Source: Oscillospiraceae bacterium
Lineage (GTDB): Bacteria > Bacillota > Clostridia > Oscillospirales > Ruminococcaceae
Length of the DNA: 8,391 nt
Direction: 5' to 3'
Assembly: GCA_031281115.1 (NCBI GenBank)
Contig: JAITFV010000140.1
Coordinates: forward strand, 1 to 8,391
Shown here: positions 1 through 4,928 of the stretch, one piece after another
How the letters are laid out: every line of letters starts with the position of its first letter
How positions within the stretch are numbered: position 1 is the stretch's first letter
The notes under the pieces: model-generated
Databases searched by the model: none
Seen by the model: only the letters and a program-made list of their open reading frames with translations
Told to the model about the DNA's origin: nothing
Program-made: the position numbers and the translations under genes

Positions 1-260
1 GTGCGGATGAAGTTTCCGTCCGTATCCTCAAGCCAAACCGCGAACTGATTGCTTGCCCAGCCCGACTGCTTTTCATAATCAAAGGTGATTTGAATGGAGG
101 CGGGGTTTTGCGCCGCATCATCGCCGTCCGGCAATTCTATAGGGGCGGTTGGCGGCTCAAAGCTTGTCAACTCGTTTTGGTTGTCGGCGCAGGAGATTAA
201 AAATGCAAGCGTTAATGTCGCTATTAATAGCAGTTTAATTTTTTTCATACTTATGACCAT
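1..260 (-). CDS. DUF2271-like lipoprotein, N-terminal part (cut by window edge)
   Basis: Leftward gene whose 3' end lies outside the window; about 86 residues are visible. From the ATG at 248 the protein starts MKKIKLLLIATLTLAFLISC, a lysine-rich n-region, hydrophobic stretch and lipobox (LISC, Cys20), so it should be a lipid-anchored surface protein. A linker rich in Asp, Ala and Pro follows. Then comes a segment with ITFDYEKQSGWASNQFAVW and LEDTDGNFIRT, which I recognise as the start of the DUF2271 family (proteins of unknown function, often lipoproteins in anaerobes). An in-frame ATG at 260 is preceded by GAGG at 5-nt spacing and is the better-supported start. The ATG at 248 gives the cleaner signal peptide. 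A promoter lies at 444-472 with a leader of about 175 nt. Family assignment is from recall of the motif; the function is unknown. Confidence 0.8.
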   Translation of the reverse strand, partial: MVISMKKIKLLLIATLTLAFLISCADNQNELTSFEPPTAPIELPDGDDAAQNPASIQITFDYEKQSGWASNQFAVWLEDTDGNFIR

Positions 261-361
261 TCCTTCCTCTTTGCTCCTTTGCTTTATTTCAAAGCTCTGT
301 TAGACGTATGTATTGATTTGTAAACAGTAGGCACAGCCGTAATCAGATTAATTTATCGTTT

Positions 362-392
362 TTTCGGAACGCCGAGGGCGTCGTTCCCTACA
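362..392 (-). repeat. 31-nt hairpin repeat, copy 1 (in lipoprotein leader)
   Basis: On the minus strand the segment runs from TGTAGGG to CCGAAA. It folds as a stem starting at the GG after TGTAG and closing at CC before GAAA, with loop GCCCTC. It matches 22 of 31 positions of the segment at 7344-7374 inside queA with no gaps. Here the stem pairs are GGAACG with CGTTCC, an A-G mismatch, then C-G. It lies in the untranslated leader of the DUF2271 lipoprotein, so it would be present in that mRNA. Being a dispersed family is an inference from two copies. Confidence 0.6.
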
Positions 393-443
393 ACATAGCC
401 TATTTCAAACGCGCAATGCGTCCCTGCGTTTTCGTCTGTCTAT

Positions 444-472
444 ATTATAGCACACTGTACTATACATTGCAA
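444..472 (-). promoter_or_regulatory. Promoter of the DUF2271 lipoprotein gene, with operator-like palindrome
   Basis: On the minus strand: -35 TTGCAA (467-472), 17-bp spacer, -10 TATAAT (444-449) preceded by TGC (extended -10). Transcription would start near 437 and run left. The -35 box is the core of a near-perfect palindrome TAC-A-TTGCAA-G-GTA (463-476), flanked by the direct repeat TACTAT (459-464 and 475-480). A repressor bound there would block the promoter. The layout recalls PadR-type operators, but no regulator gene is in the window. Confidence 0.65.
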
Positions 473-490
473 GGTACTATGTGTACAAAT

Positions 491-515
491 ATATCGCCTT
501 AATATAAGGCGATAT
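491..515 (-). terminator. Hairpin downstream of the GH5 gene
   Basis: Perfect 10-bp inverted repeat ATATCGCCTT / AAGGCGATAT with 5-nt loop AATAT, 23 bp after the GH5 stop codon. There is no strong T-run on either strand, so it may be a weak or bidirectional terminator. It separates GH5 from the promoter of the next leftward gene. Confidence 0.5.
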
Positions 516-538
516 TTGTTAAATATCTACAAAAACGA

Positions 539-1570
539 CTATATTTTCCCGCCGATTGCCCTTACGAGTTCCGGCGAAACCGCCTCACCGTTTTCATCAA
601 TTGACGAATAATCCAATCCTTTGTAATTCCAGTAAGCGCGGCTTATTTTGTACTTGTCGAACAAGGCGTTCTTATCCTGCAGGTAATTCACGCGGTTTTC
701 TGTTCCTGCGAGAGCAATCGCGCCGTACTCGCCGCAGTAAAGCCGTTTTCCTGTTTTATTCATGAACTTAATTGCAGGCGCAAGCCGCTCCTCAAGAAAC
801 GCAAAATCGAAAACCGTTTCTGCAGTCATAGAACCTAAGTGGTCAGGGGCTTGTTCTTTTAAGATGTCGATTCCTGCGACATTTCCGGGATACGGCTGCA
901 CAATTCCCGTATCTTTTAGCGATGTCCACCGCGCCCGCTGATGCGTGAAAAGAAAAGGCTCATAAAAATGAAAGTTGTAAAGAATCCGTTCATCGCTGTA
1001 AATTTCAAGCGTTTCAAGCCCCGCAGCCGAGTTATAATGGGGCCCGCCGAGGAGTATGTGGCGGTCAGCGTCAACTCCGCGTATACCCTCAATCGCCTTG
1101 CGCGCTATTTTATTCCAGGTGTCTCCGTGCGGGTCTACGATTTCATTCAACAGCTCAAAAATGACATTGTCGCCTTCGTTTTTGTAGCGCTCCGCGAACC
1201 CGCACCAGAGCGATACGAAGCGGTTTAGGGTCGTTTCATCGGTGAAAAGCGCATTCTCGGTTTTATAATTCCCGAACGAATAACCCGGGGCTTTGTGCAT
1301 ATCAAGCACTAAACCTAAGTTAAACTCCCTGCACCACGCGATTAATTTATCAATCACCGCGAAGCCGTTTTCCTTATAAACAAAAGGATTCCCATCGTCT
1401 TCAAGCACGGGATAATCAAAAGGCAGGCGAACATGGTCAAGCCCCCAAGCAGCAATCTGCCCGATGTTTTCTTTTTTGATAAAGGAAGCGATATGCTCGG
1501 GTGTCATCTCCCTGCACTGCGAAATCCAGCCACCTAAATTTATTCCCGCTCTGTATTTGTCTAAAATCAT
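539..1570 (-). CDS. Glycoside hydrolase family 5, endoglucanase-like
   Basis: 343 aa starting MILDKYRAGINLGGWIS. It carries the GH5 TIM-barrel landmarks: NLGGW (11-15), VRLPFDYP (47-54), VLDMHKAPG (88-96), the acid/base pair Asn142-Glu143 in FELLNE, HFYEP (201-205), the nucleophile Glu281 in YCGEYG, and a Trp near the end (RAYWNYKG, 311-318). Such enzymes cleave beta-1,4-glucan or related plant polysaccharides with retention of configuration. The length covers the catalytic domain only, with no carbohydrate-binding or dockerin module. No signal peptide is seen, so it probably acts in the cytoplasm on imported oligosaccharides; this is inference. The start at 1570 is chosen because AAAGGGG precedes it and the family motif begins at once. 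A longer reading from a GTG at 1657 adds 29 unlikely residues and would start upstream of the proposed transcription start. Confidence 0.93.
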   Translation of the reverse strand: MILDKYRAGINLGGWISQCREMTPEHIASFIKKENIGQIAAWGLDHVRLPFDYPVLEDDGNPFVYKENGFAVIDKLIAWCREFNLGLVLDMHKAPGYSFGNYKTENALFTDETTLNRFVSLWCGFAERYKNEGDNVIFELLNEIVDPHGDTWNKIARKAIEGIRGVDADRHILLGGPHYNSAAGLETLEIYSDERILYNFHFYEPFLFTHQRARWTSLKDTGIVQPYPGNVAGIDILKEQAPDHLGSMTAETVFDFAFLEERLAPAIKFMNKTGKRLYCGEYGAIALAGTENRVNYLQDKNALFDKYKISRAYWNYKGLDYSSIDENGEAVSPELVRAIGGKI

Positions 1571-1612
1571 GCTATTAATACCCCTTTCATGCCTCGACGG
1601 GCGCCAGTTATA

Positions 1613-1641
1613 ATAATAGCACGTAAATATATATTGCACAA
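1613..1641 (-). promoter_or_regulatory. Probable promoter of the GH5 gene
   Basis: On the minus strand: TTGTGC (1636-1641), 17-bp spacer, TATTAT (1613-1618), giving a start near 1606 and a short leader. The -35 match is weak (first three bases only) and lies within one of the TTGCACAA sites, which fits a regulated promoter. Confidence 0.4.
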
Positions 1642-1683
1642 GGGCGGTTTTTTGCACAAAGTTTCATCTTCGTTTTTGTGCAA
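1634..1683. promoter_or_regulatory. Three TTGCACAA/TTGTGCAA sites between divergent genes
   Basis: TTGCACAA at 1634-1641 and 1652-1659, and its reverse complement TTGTGCAA at 1676-1683. The word is nearly palindromic (TTG-YR-CAA). Three exact 8-mers within 50 bp upstream of GH5, one overlapping its -35 box, suggest binding sites for a regulator. Which regulator is unknown. Confidence 0.4.
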
Positions 1684-1715
1684 TATTACTGTTGTTTAAA
1701 ATACCTTTTTCGCTA

Positions 1716-1744
1716 TTGCTTTTATAAAAGTTGTTTGGTATAAT
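1716..1744 (+). promoter_or_regulatory. Promoter of the small Cys-rich protein gene
   Basis: TTGCTT (1716-1721), 17-bp spacer, TATAAT (1739-1744) preceded by TGG, an extended -10. Transcription should start near 1751 and leave a leader of about 100 nt before the ATG at 1851. Confidence 0.65.
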
Positions 1745-1758
1745 AGAATTATAACAAA

Positions 1759-1823
1759 TTGCGGTAAAACCGCATGCAACACAATCCCGGTTAACTTAAA
1801 TTTACAGAATTTTAAGTAAGCCG
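1759..1823 (+). other. Structured mRNA leader with two hairpins
   Basis: Hairpin one, 1760-1774: TGCGGT / ACCGCA around AAA, close to the 5' end of the transcript. The word TTGCGGTAAAACCGCA (1759-1774) differs at one of 16 bases from 7607-7622 downstream of queA. Hairpin two, 1788-1823: CGG and ACTTAAA pair with TTTAAGT and CCG across a 9-nt centre. No T-run follows, so it is not an intrinsic terminator. No known riboswitch class was recognised; the role is unknown and may simply be mRNA stability. Confidence 0.4.
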
Positions 1824-1850
1824 AGTATAATATCACAGGAGGAATTTATT

Positions 1851-2093
1851 ATGTTTGCAAATATAGGAACAAGCCCTGAACAAAAGAAGTGGAAAGAAGA
1901 TGCGGCGGCAGACGGACGCTTGAAATCCATGTCGCCCGGCTTTAAATGCGCCTGCGGGGAAGCGCACGGAACATTCGCCAAGAGCGCGAAAATGACTACA
2001 GGCGAAGGAATAGGCACGGCGGCTTTCCGGCTCTGCAAGGACTGCAAGTGCTACGCTTGCGGCGCGGAAACGGCGGAGATTAAAACAAGATAA
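1851..2093 (+). CDS. Small Cys-rich protein, possible zinc ribbon, unknown function
   Basis: 80 aa. AGGAGG at 1838-1843, 7 nt before the ATG, and a promoter at 1716-1744 make this a real gene. The first 30 residues are charged (GTSPEQKKWKEDAAADGRLK). Then come CAC (Cys33, Cys35) with His39, a Gly/Thr/Lys-rich middle, and CKDCKCYAC (Cys62, 65, 67, 70) followed by GAETAE. Two clusters of closely spaced Cys suggest binding of one zinc ion in a ribbon-like fold, but the CxC plus CxxCxCxxC pattern matches no family I can name. There is no signal peptide or membrane segment. It is transcribed alone, divergent from GH5, and ends 5 bp before a TA-flanked palindromic element. Function is not assigned. 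Confidence 0.75.
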   Translation: MFANIGTSPEQKKWKEDAAADGRLKSMSPGFKCACGEAHGTFAKSAKMTTGEGIGTAAFRLCKDCKCYACGAETAEIKTR

Positions 2094-2100
2094 AGCAATA

Positions 2101-2260
2101 GACTTCTTGCTTAACCCGTTTGCGGTGGAATTTTCGGCAAATTTTCCGCCCTGCTTCGTTAAAATTTTCCGCAAGGCATGAAGCATTACGAAAAATTTTG
2201 TCTCGCATGACGAAAAAAATTTACTCGAAAATCCACTCACTCAGAGTTACGCAAGAAGTC
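2101..2260. mobile_element. MITE-like 160-bp palindromic element flanked by TA
   Basis: Terminal inverted repeats GACTTCTTGC (2101-2110) and GCAAGAAGTC (2251-2260) are perfect. With the flanking TA on each side (2099-2100 and 2261-2262) the match extends to 12 bp. The similarity continues inward: TAAC near the ends, GTGGA then ATTTTCG, AAATTTT, and AAAATTTT near the centre all occur in both arms, so the whole element is an imperfect palindrome of two arms of about 80 bp. It holds no credible gene. TA on both sides fits a TA target duplication, as made by IS630/mariner-type transposases. As RNA it would form a long hairpin right after the upstream gene. Confidence 0.65.
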
Positions 2261-2266
2261 TAATAA

Positions 2267-2287
2267 GGGCGGATATAATATCCGCCC
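2267..2287 (+). terminator. Hairpin, probable terminator of the small Cys-rich gene
   Basis: Inverted repeat GGGCGGATAT / ATATCCGCCC around a single A (in RNA, a GC-rich stem with an AU loop). It is followed only by GATATATTTAC, so the U-run is weak. Without the 160-bp element and one TA it would lie about 11 bp after the stop codon at 2093, the usual place for a terminator. Confidence 0.5.
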
Positions 2288-2359
2288 GATATATTTACAA
2301 AAATATAAAGTGCAACCACAACTCGTCCCTAACGTTAAGCGCAAGGATAATAGTACTAA

Positions 2360-2390
2360 GGAATTGTCAAGTTTATTTCTTGGCAATCCC
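2360..2390 (-). terminator. Hairpin at the end of the DUF3795 gene
   Basis: Read on the minus strand, a 12-nt arm beginning GGGATTG pairs with a 12-nt arm ending CAATTCC at 11 of 12 positions (one G-U pair, one C-A mismatch), with a 7-nt AT loop. It overlaps the last base of the stop codon. The trailing sequence is TTAGTA, so the U-run is poor. Confidence 0.5.
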
Positions 2391-2677
2391 TAACTCACTT
2401 TTATATCTATCCACTTAGGTTCGATTATTTCAAGCAACGGAAACTCGTCCGGCACGACCTTGTCCTCCTCATAACGCCAACAAGGATGCTCGCCGCAAAG
2501 CCCGCAGTCAATACTGTGGCGGTCATTCCGGCAGCAATTATAAATAGGGCAAATTACCTCGTCAACATACTGAAGCCAGAAAACTCGTCCGGATTCTTCG
2601 TTGCAGCCGAGACACTCGTGCGGGAAATGCCTGCATTCATAGCAGTTCCGCCCGCAGCAGCTTATGTGCTCTTGCAT
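2390..2677 (-). CDS. DUF3795-like cysteine-rich protein
   Basis: 95 aa with 12 Cys (7, 8, 12, 15, 22, 25, 43, 48, 49, 58, 61, 66). The order CCGRNCYEC, ECLGC, ICPIYNCC, DCGLCGEHPC resembles DUF3795, small proteins of anaerobes thought to bind zinc or an iron-sulfur cluster; their role is not established. After the last CGEHPC block, a WRYEEDKVVPDEFP tail matches the usual charged C-terminus. The length is typical, and neither a signal peptide nor a membrane segment is present. The start at 2677 is preceded by AGGTG with a 5-nt gap. The gene is monocistronic and divergent from the glycosyltransferase operon, with a hairpin at its stop codon. A clear promoter was not found; TTAAGA-16-TATAGA on the minus strand (2716-2743) is a weak candidate. 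Confidence 0.85.
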   Translation of the reverse strand: MQEHISCCGRNCYECRHFPHECLGCNEESGRVFWLQYVDEVICPIYNCCRNDRHSIDCGLCGEHPCWRYEEDKVVPDEFPLLEIIEPKWIDIKVS

Positions 2678-2692
2678 TTTTTCACCTGTTAT

Positions 2693-2731
2693 GTTGTCAA
2701 TTTGAACTCTATGTTTCTATATATTGACAAC
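2693..2731. promoter_or_regulatory. Inverted repeat between DUF3795 and the glycosyltransferase operon
   Basis: Perfect 9-bp inverted repeat GTTGTCAAT (2693-2701) and ATTGACAAC (2723-2731), with centres 30 bp apart (about three helical turns). A further TTGTCAA lies at 2776-2782. It sits just upstream of the DUF3795 start and inside the divergent intergenic region, so it could be an operator. TTGACA is also the -35 consensus, so part of the match may reflect promoter elements. Confidence 0.35.
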
Positions 2732-2801
2732 TTTTACTCTTAATCTTCTTTATATTGTAACAGAAAAGAATACGCTTGTCAACATTTCGGCAAAAATTTT
2801 A

Positions 2802-2830
2802 TTGCGCTTTTTAAAAGAATGTGATATACT
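2802..2830 (+). promoter_or_regulatory. Promoter of the glycosyltransferase-queA operon
   Basis: TTGCGC (2802-2807), 17-bp spacer, TATACT (2825-2830) preceded by TGA, an extended -10. The transcript would begin near 2837, with a small hairpin TTCTTC/GAAGAA (2846-2863) in a leader of about 100 nt before the ATG at 2937. Confidence 0.6.
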
Positions 2831-2936
2831 TGTCTTAAAAACGCATTCTTCGTTGGTGAAGAACGGGTTTAATGAAAATATGGGCATTAAAATAAAGCAG
2901 TTGTACGACTGGATGAAAGCACAGGAGGAAGTTAAA

Positions 2937-4916
2937 ATGAGAGTTAAAACCGCTTTAGAGCTAAATAAAGACCTTCATAAAAGCTACGATAAAAATATAA
3001 CGCTGTCAATCAGCATGATTTTAAAAAACGAAGAAAAAATGCTCACTGCCTGCCTTGAGGGGATAAAACCGCTGCTTGACGCGGTTCCGAGCGAGCTTGT
3101 AATCATCGACACCGGCAGTACGGACAGAACAATCGAAATAGCAAAACAATACACCGATAAAGTTTTTCACTTCGACTGGATTAACGACTTTGGTGCCGCC
3201 CGCAACTTCGGGTTAGAAAAATGCACGGGACAATGGTTCATGTTCCTTGACGCAGACGACCATTTTCAAGATATTGCCGATTTGATTAAGTTTTTCAGCG
3301 ATGAGAAAATCCATAAGAATTATAACGTCGGCTATTATATCACGCGGAATTTTACCACGATGGCTTTTGATGAATATTTCAGTTTCCGGGTTCAAAGAAT
3401 AGCCCGCAGAACTAAAGACCTGCGCTTTGTGGGTTCGATTCATGAGTATTTTGTCGGTTTTTATAACCCCGCATATTATTCCGATTCTTACGCCTTGCAC
3501 TACGGCTATGCTTTTGAGTCAAAAGAAAAGCTCAAGGCGAAATCCGAGCGCAATCTCGTCCTGCTCGAAAAAGAGCTTGAGAAGGAACCCGACGACCTGC
3601 GCAATTTAGGGCAGGCAATCGCCTGCATGATTGATATGAACGATAAGAAGCGCGCATATATTGAAAGAGCTTTGGCGCTTGCCGAGAAATCCGACCAGCC
3701 TGTTTCATATCCTGCGTATTTCGATGCTTACAAGATGTATGCAGGCGACAATGAGCCGGATAAAGCACTGGATGTTTTGAGCAGAGCCATAAAAAAAGCA
3801 AAACCCGACAATGCCGTGTTAGGGGAATTTTACGCTTATAAAGGCTGGCTCCTCCACGGACTCAGAAGATACGCGGAAGCTGAAGAAAATATTAAAAAAT
3901 ACCTTGAGTATTATGATAAGAACGAGAAAAACAAACTTGACAAAAGCGCTCTGGGCTTCGTAGTTTCACACTGGTATGTTCCCGAAAAGCGCGAATCGTT
4001 GAGAAATTCTCTCGCTTCCTGCTTTTCTGCACAAAAACGTTATGATGATGTTTTCGCTGTTTATGATAATCTCGATTTAAAAGAGCTGCCTGCAAAAACT
4101 TTTCGTGATGCTGTAAGTACAGTTTTTGAAATTGCAAGCGCAGCGGAGAATGCAGACGACAAAGAAGCTGTTTTCAAGGGTCTCGTCGCTCTTTATGAAA
4201 AGGTTTCAGCGGCGGAATCTGAGGAGAAAATCAACTATTTTGAGCAGGCGCTTGAAAAATTATTTTATCTGAACCGCGAGGAAAGTGTTTTTACGGAAAG
4301 CTTTAAGTCAGCGGGAGGCAAGTTCTCGGAGTTTATGCGGCTCGCAGAAGCTGACAACACTGCAATTGAAAATTTCATAAACAGCTTCGACCCGCTGCCC
4401 GAGGGATATTCCGCGGCTGTTGAGCTTGCCTTGAAAAACAACATTGACCTCACTGCGGCGCTCTCGAAGATGAACCTTGAGCTTATACGCGGGCATCTGA
4501 CAGTCATAGCGCAGAACAATCCTTCTCTGCCGATTAATGCTGTTGAATATCAAAGCGATAAATTTTACTTCTCAAACGTTAAGAATCTGCTCTTCGGAGC
4601 GCTGCTTTTTGAGGCGGCGTGTCTCAATGCGGAATCTTTTGATATCCCGCAGCAATCCAAGGTTTACAACGGTTTTGTCACATATTCTTCGCTTTATGTC
4701 AGCAATGTATATAATCCCGATTTGCTTAACGAGGACGATGTCGGCGTGTTGTCCGAGGCACACCGCTTCGGGTATTATATGGGTGCGGCGAAGAACCTGC
4801 TTGACAGCGGAGATAAGCTCGGATACATTCGTGAACTTAAAAAAGCCTTAGCTTCCTGCAACTCAATGCAGAATGTAGTAAAGTTTTTAATTAATGAATT
4901 CAGCATGACGCTGTAG
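2937..4916 (+). CDS. Family 2 glycosyltransferase with TPR-like C-terminal region (paralogue 1)
   Basis: 659 aa. The N-terminal GT-A domain (about 20-200) shows LSISMILKNEE (23-33), the nucleotide-binding stretch VIIDTGSTDRT (55-65), the metal-binding FLDADD (103-108) and GSIHEYF (167-172). This is the organisation of SunS-like GT2 enzymes, which transfer a sugar from a nucleotide donor. The rest is alpha-helical, with a clear TPR-like unit around 296-329 (YKGWLLHGLRRYAEAEENIK), and may hold the acceptor. A final block (about 549-615: YxxFVxYSSLY, YNP, FGYYMG) is shared with the next gene. The start at 2937 follows AGGAGG at 8 nt. An open frame reaching back to 2724 crosses the promoter and is rejected; an ATG at 2880 lacks an SD. 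There is no signal peptide or membrane segment, so it is likely cytoplasmic. Donor and acceptor are unknown. Confidence 0.9.
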   Translation: MRVKTALELNKDLHKSYDKNITLSISMILKNEEKMLTACLEGIKPLLDAVPSELVIIDTGSTDRTIEIAKQYTDKVFHFDWINDFGAARNFGLEKCTGQWFMFLDADDHFQDIADLIKFFSDEKIHKNYNVGYYITRNFTTMAFDEYFSFRVQRIARRTKDLRFVGSIHEYFVGFYNPAYYSDSYALHYGYAFESKEKLKAKSERNLVLLEKELEKEPDDLRNLGQAIACMIDMNDKKRAYIERALALAEKSDQPVSYPAYFDAYKMYAGDNEPDKALDVLSRAIKKAKPDNAVLGEFYAYKGWLLHGLRRYAEAEENIKKYLEYYDKNEKNKLDKSALGFVVSHWYVPEKRESLRNSLASCFSAQKRYDDVFAVYDNLDLKELPAKTFRDAVSTVFEIASAAENADDKEAVFKGLVALYEKVSAAESEEKINYFEQALEKLFYLNREESVFTESFKSAGGKFSEFMRLAEADNTAIENFINSFDPLPEGYSAAVELALKNNIDLTAALSKMNLELIRGHLTVIAQNNPSLPINAVEYQSDKFYFSNVKNLLFGALLFEAACLNAESFDIPQQSKVYNGFVTYSSLYVSNVYNPDLLNEDDVGVLSEAHRFGYYMGAAKNLLDSGDKLGYIRELKKALASCNSMQNVVKFLINEFSMTL

Positions 4917-4928
4917 GGGGAATTATAA

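Noticed and set aside
941..1228. 95-codon open frame opposite GH5
   Set aside because: Antisense shadow of the GH5 gene without SD or known domain.
1571..1657. Upstream extension of the GH5 frame from a GTG
   Set aside because: The added residues show no signal peptide or family similarity and begin upstream of the likely transcription start; the ATG at 1570 has AAAGGGG.
1788..1823. Leader hairpin as a terminator or attenuator
   Set aside because: No T-run follows and no T-box, riboswitch or leader peptide motif is visible.
1826..1831. TATAAT just before the SD of the small Cys-rich gene
   Set aside because: No -35 at usual spacing, and transcription from it would start at or within the ribosome binding site; the 1716-1744 promoter is better.
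1833..2240. 135-codon open frame on the minus strand
   Set aside because: Runs through the palindromic element and antisense to the small Cys-rich gene, which has a strong promoter and SD on the other strand.
2724..2936. Upstream extension of the first glycosyltransferase reading frame
   Set aside because: It crosses the TTGCGC-17-TATACT promoter. The ATG at 2937 has AGGAGG at 8 nt, and starting there gives an N-terminus of the same length as in the paralogue.
4914..4921. TGTAGGG at the end of the first glycosyltransferase gene as a third repeat copy
   Set aside because: Only the first seven bases match; no stem or CCGAAA end follows, and the sequence is explained by a stop codon plus SD.
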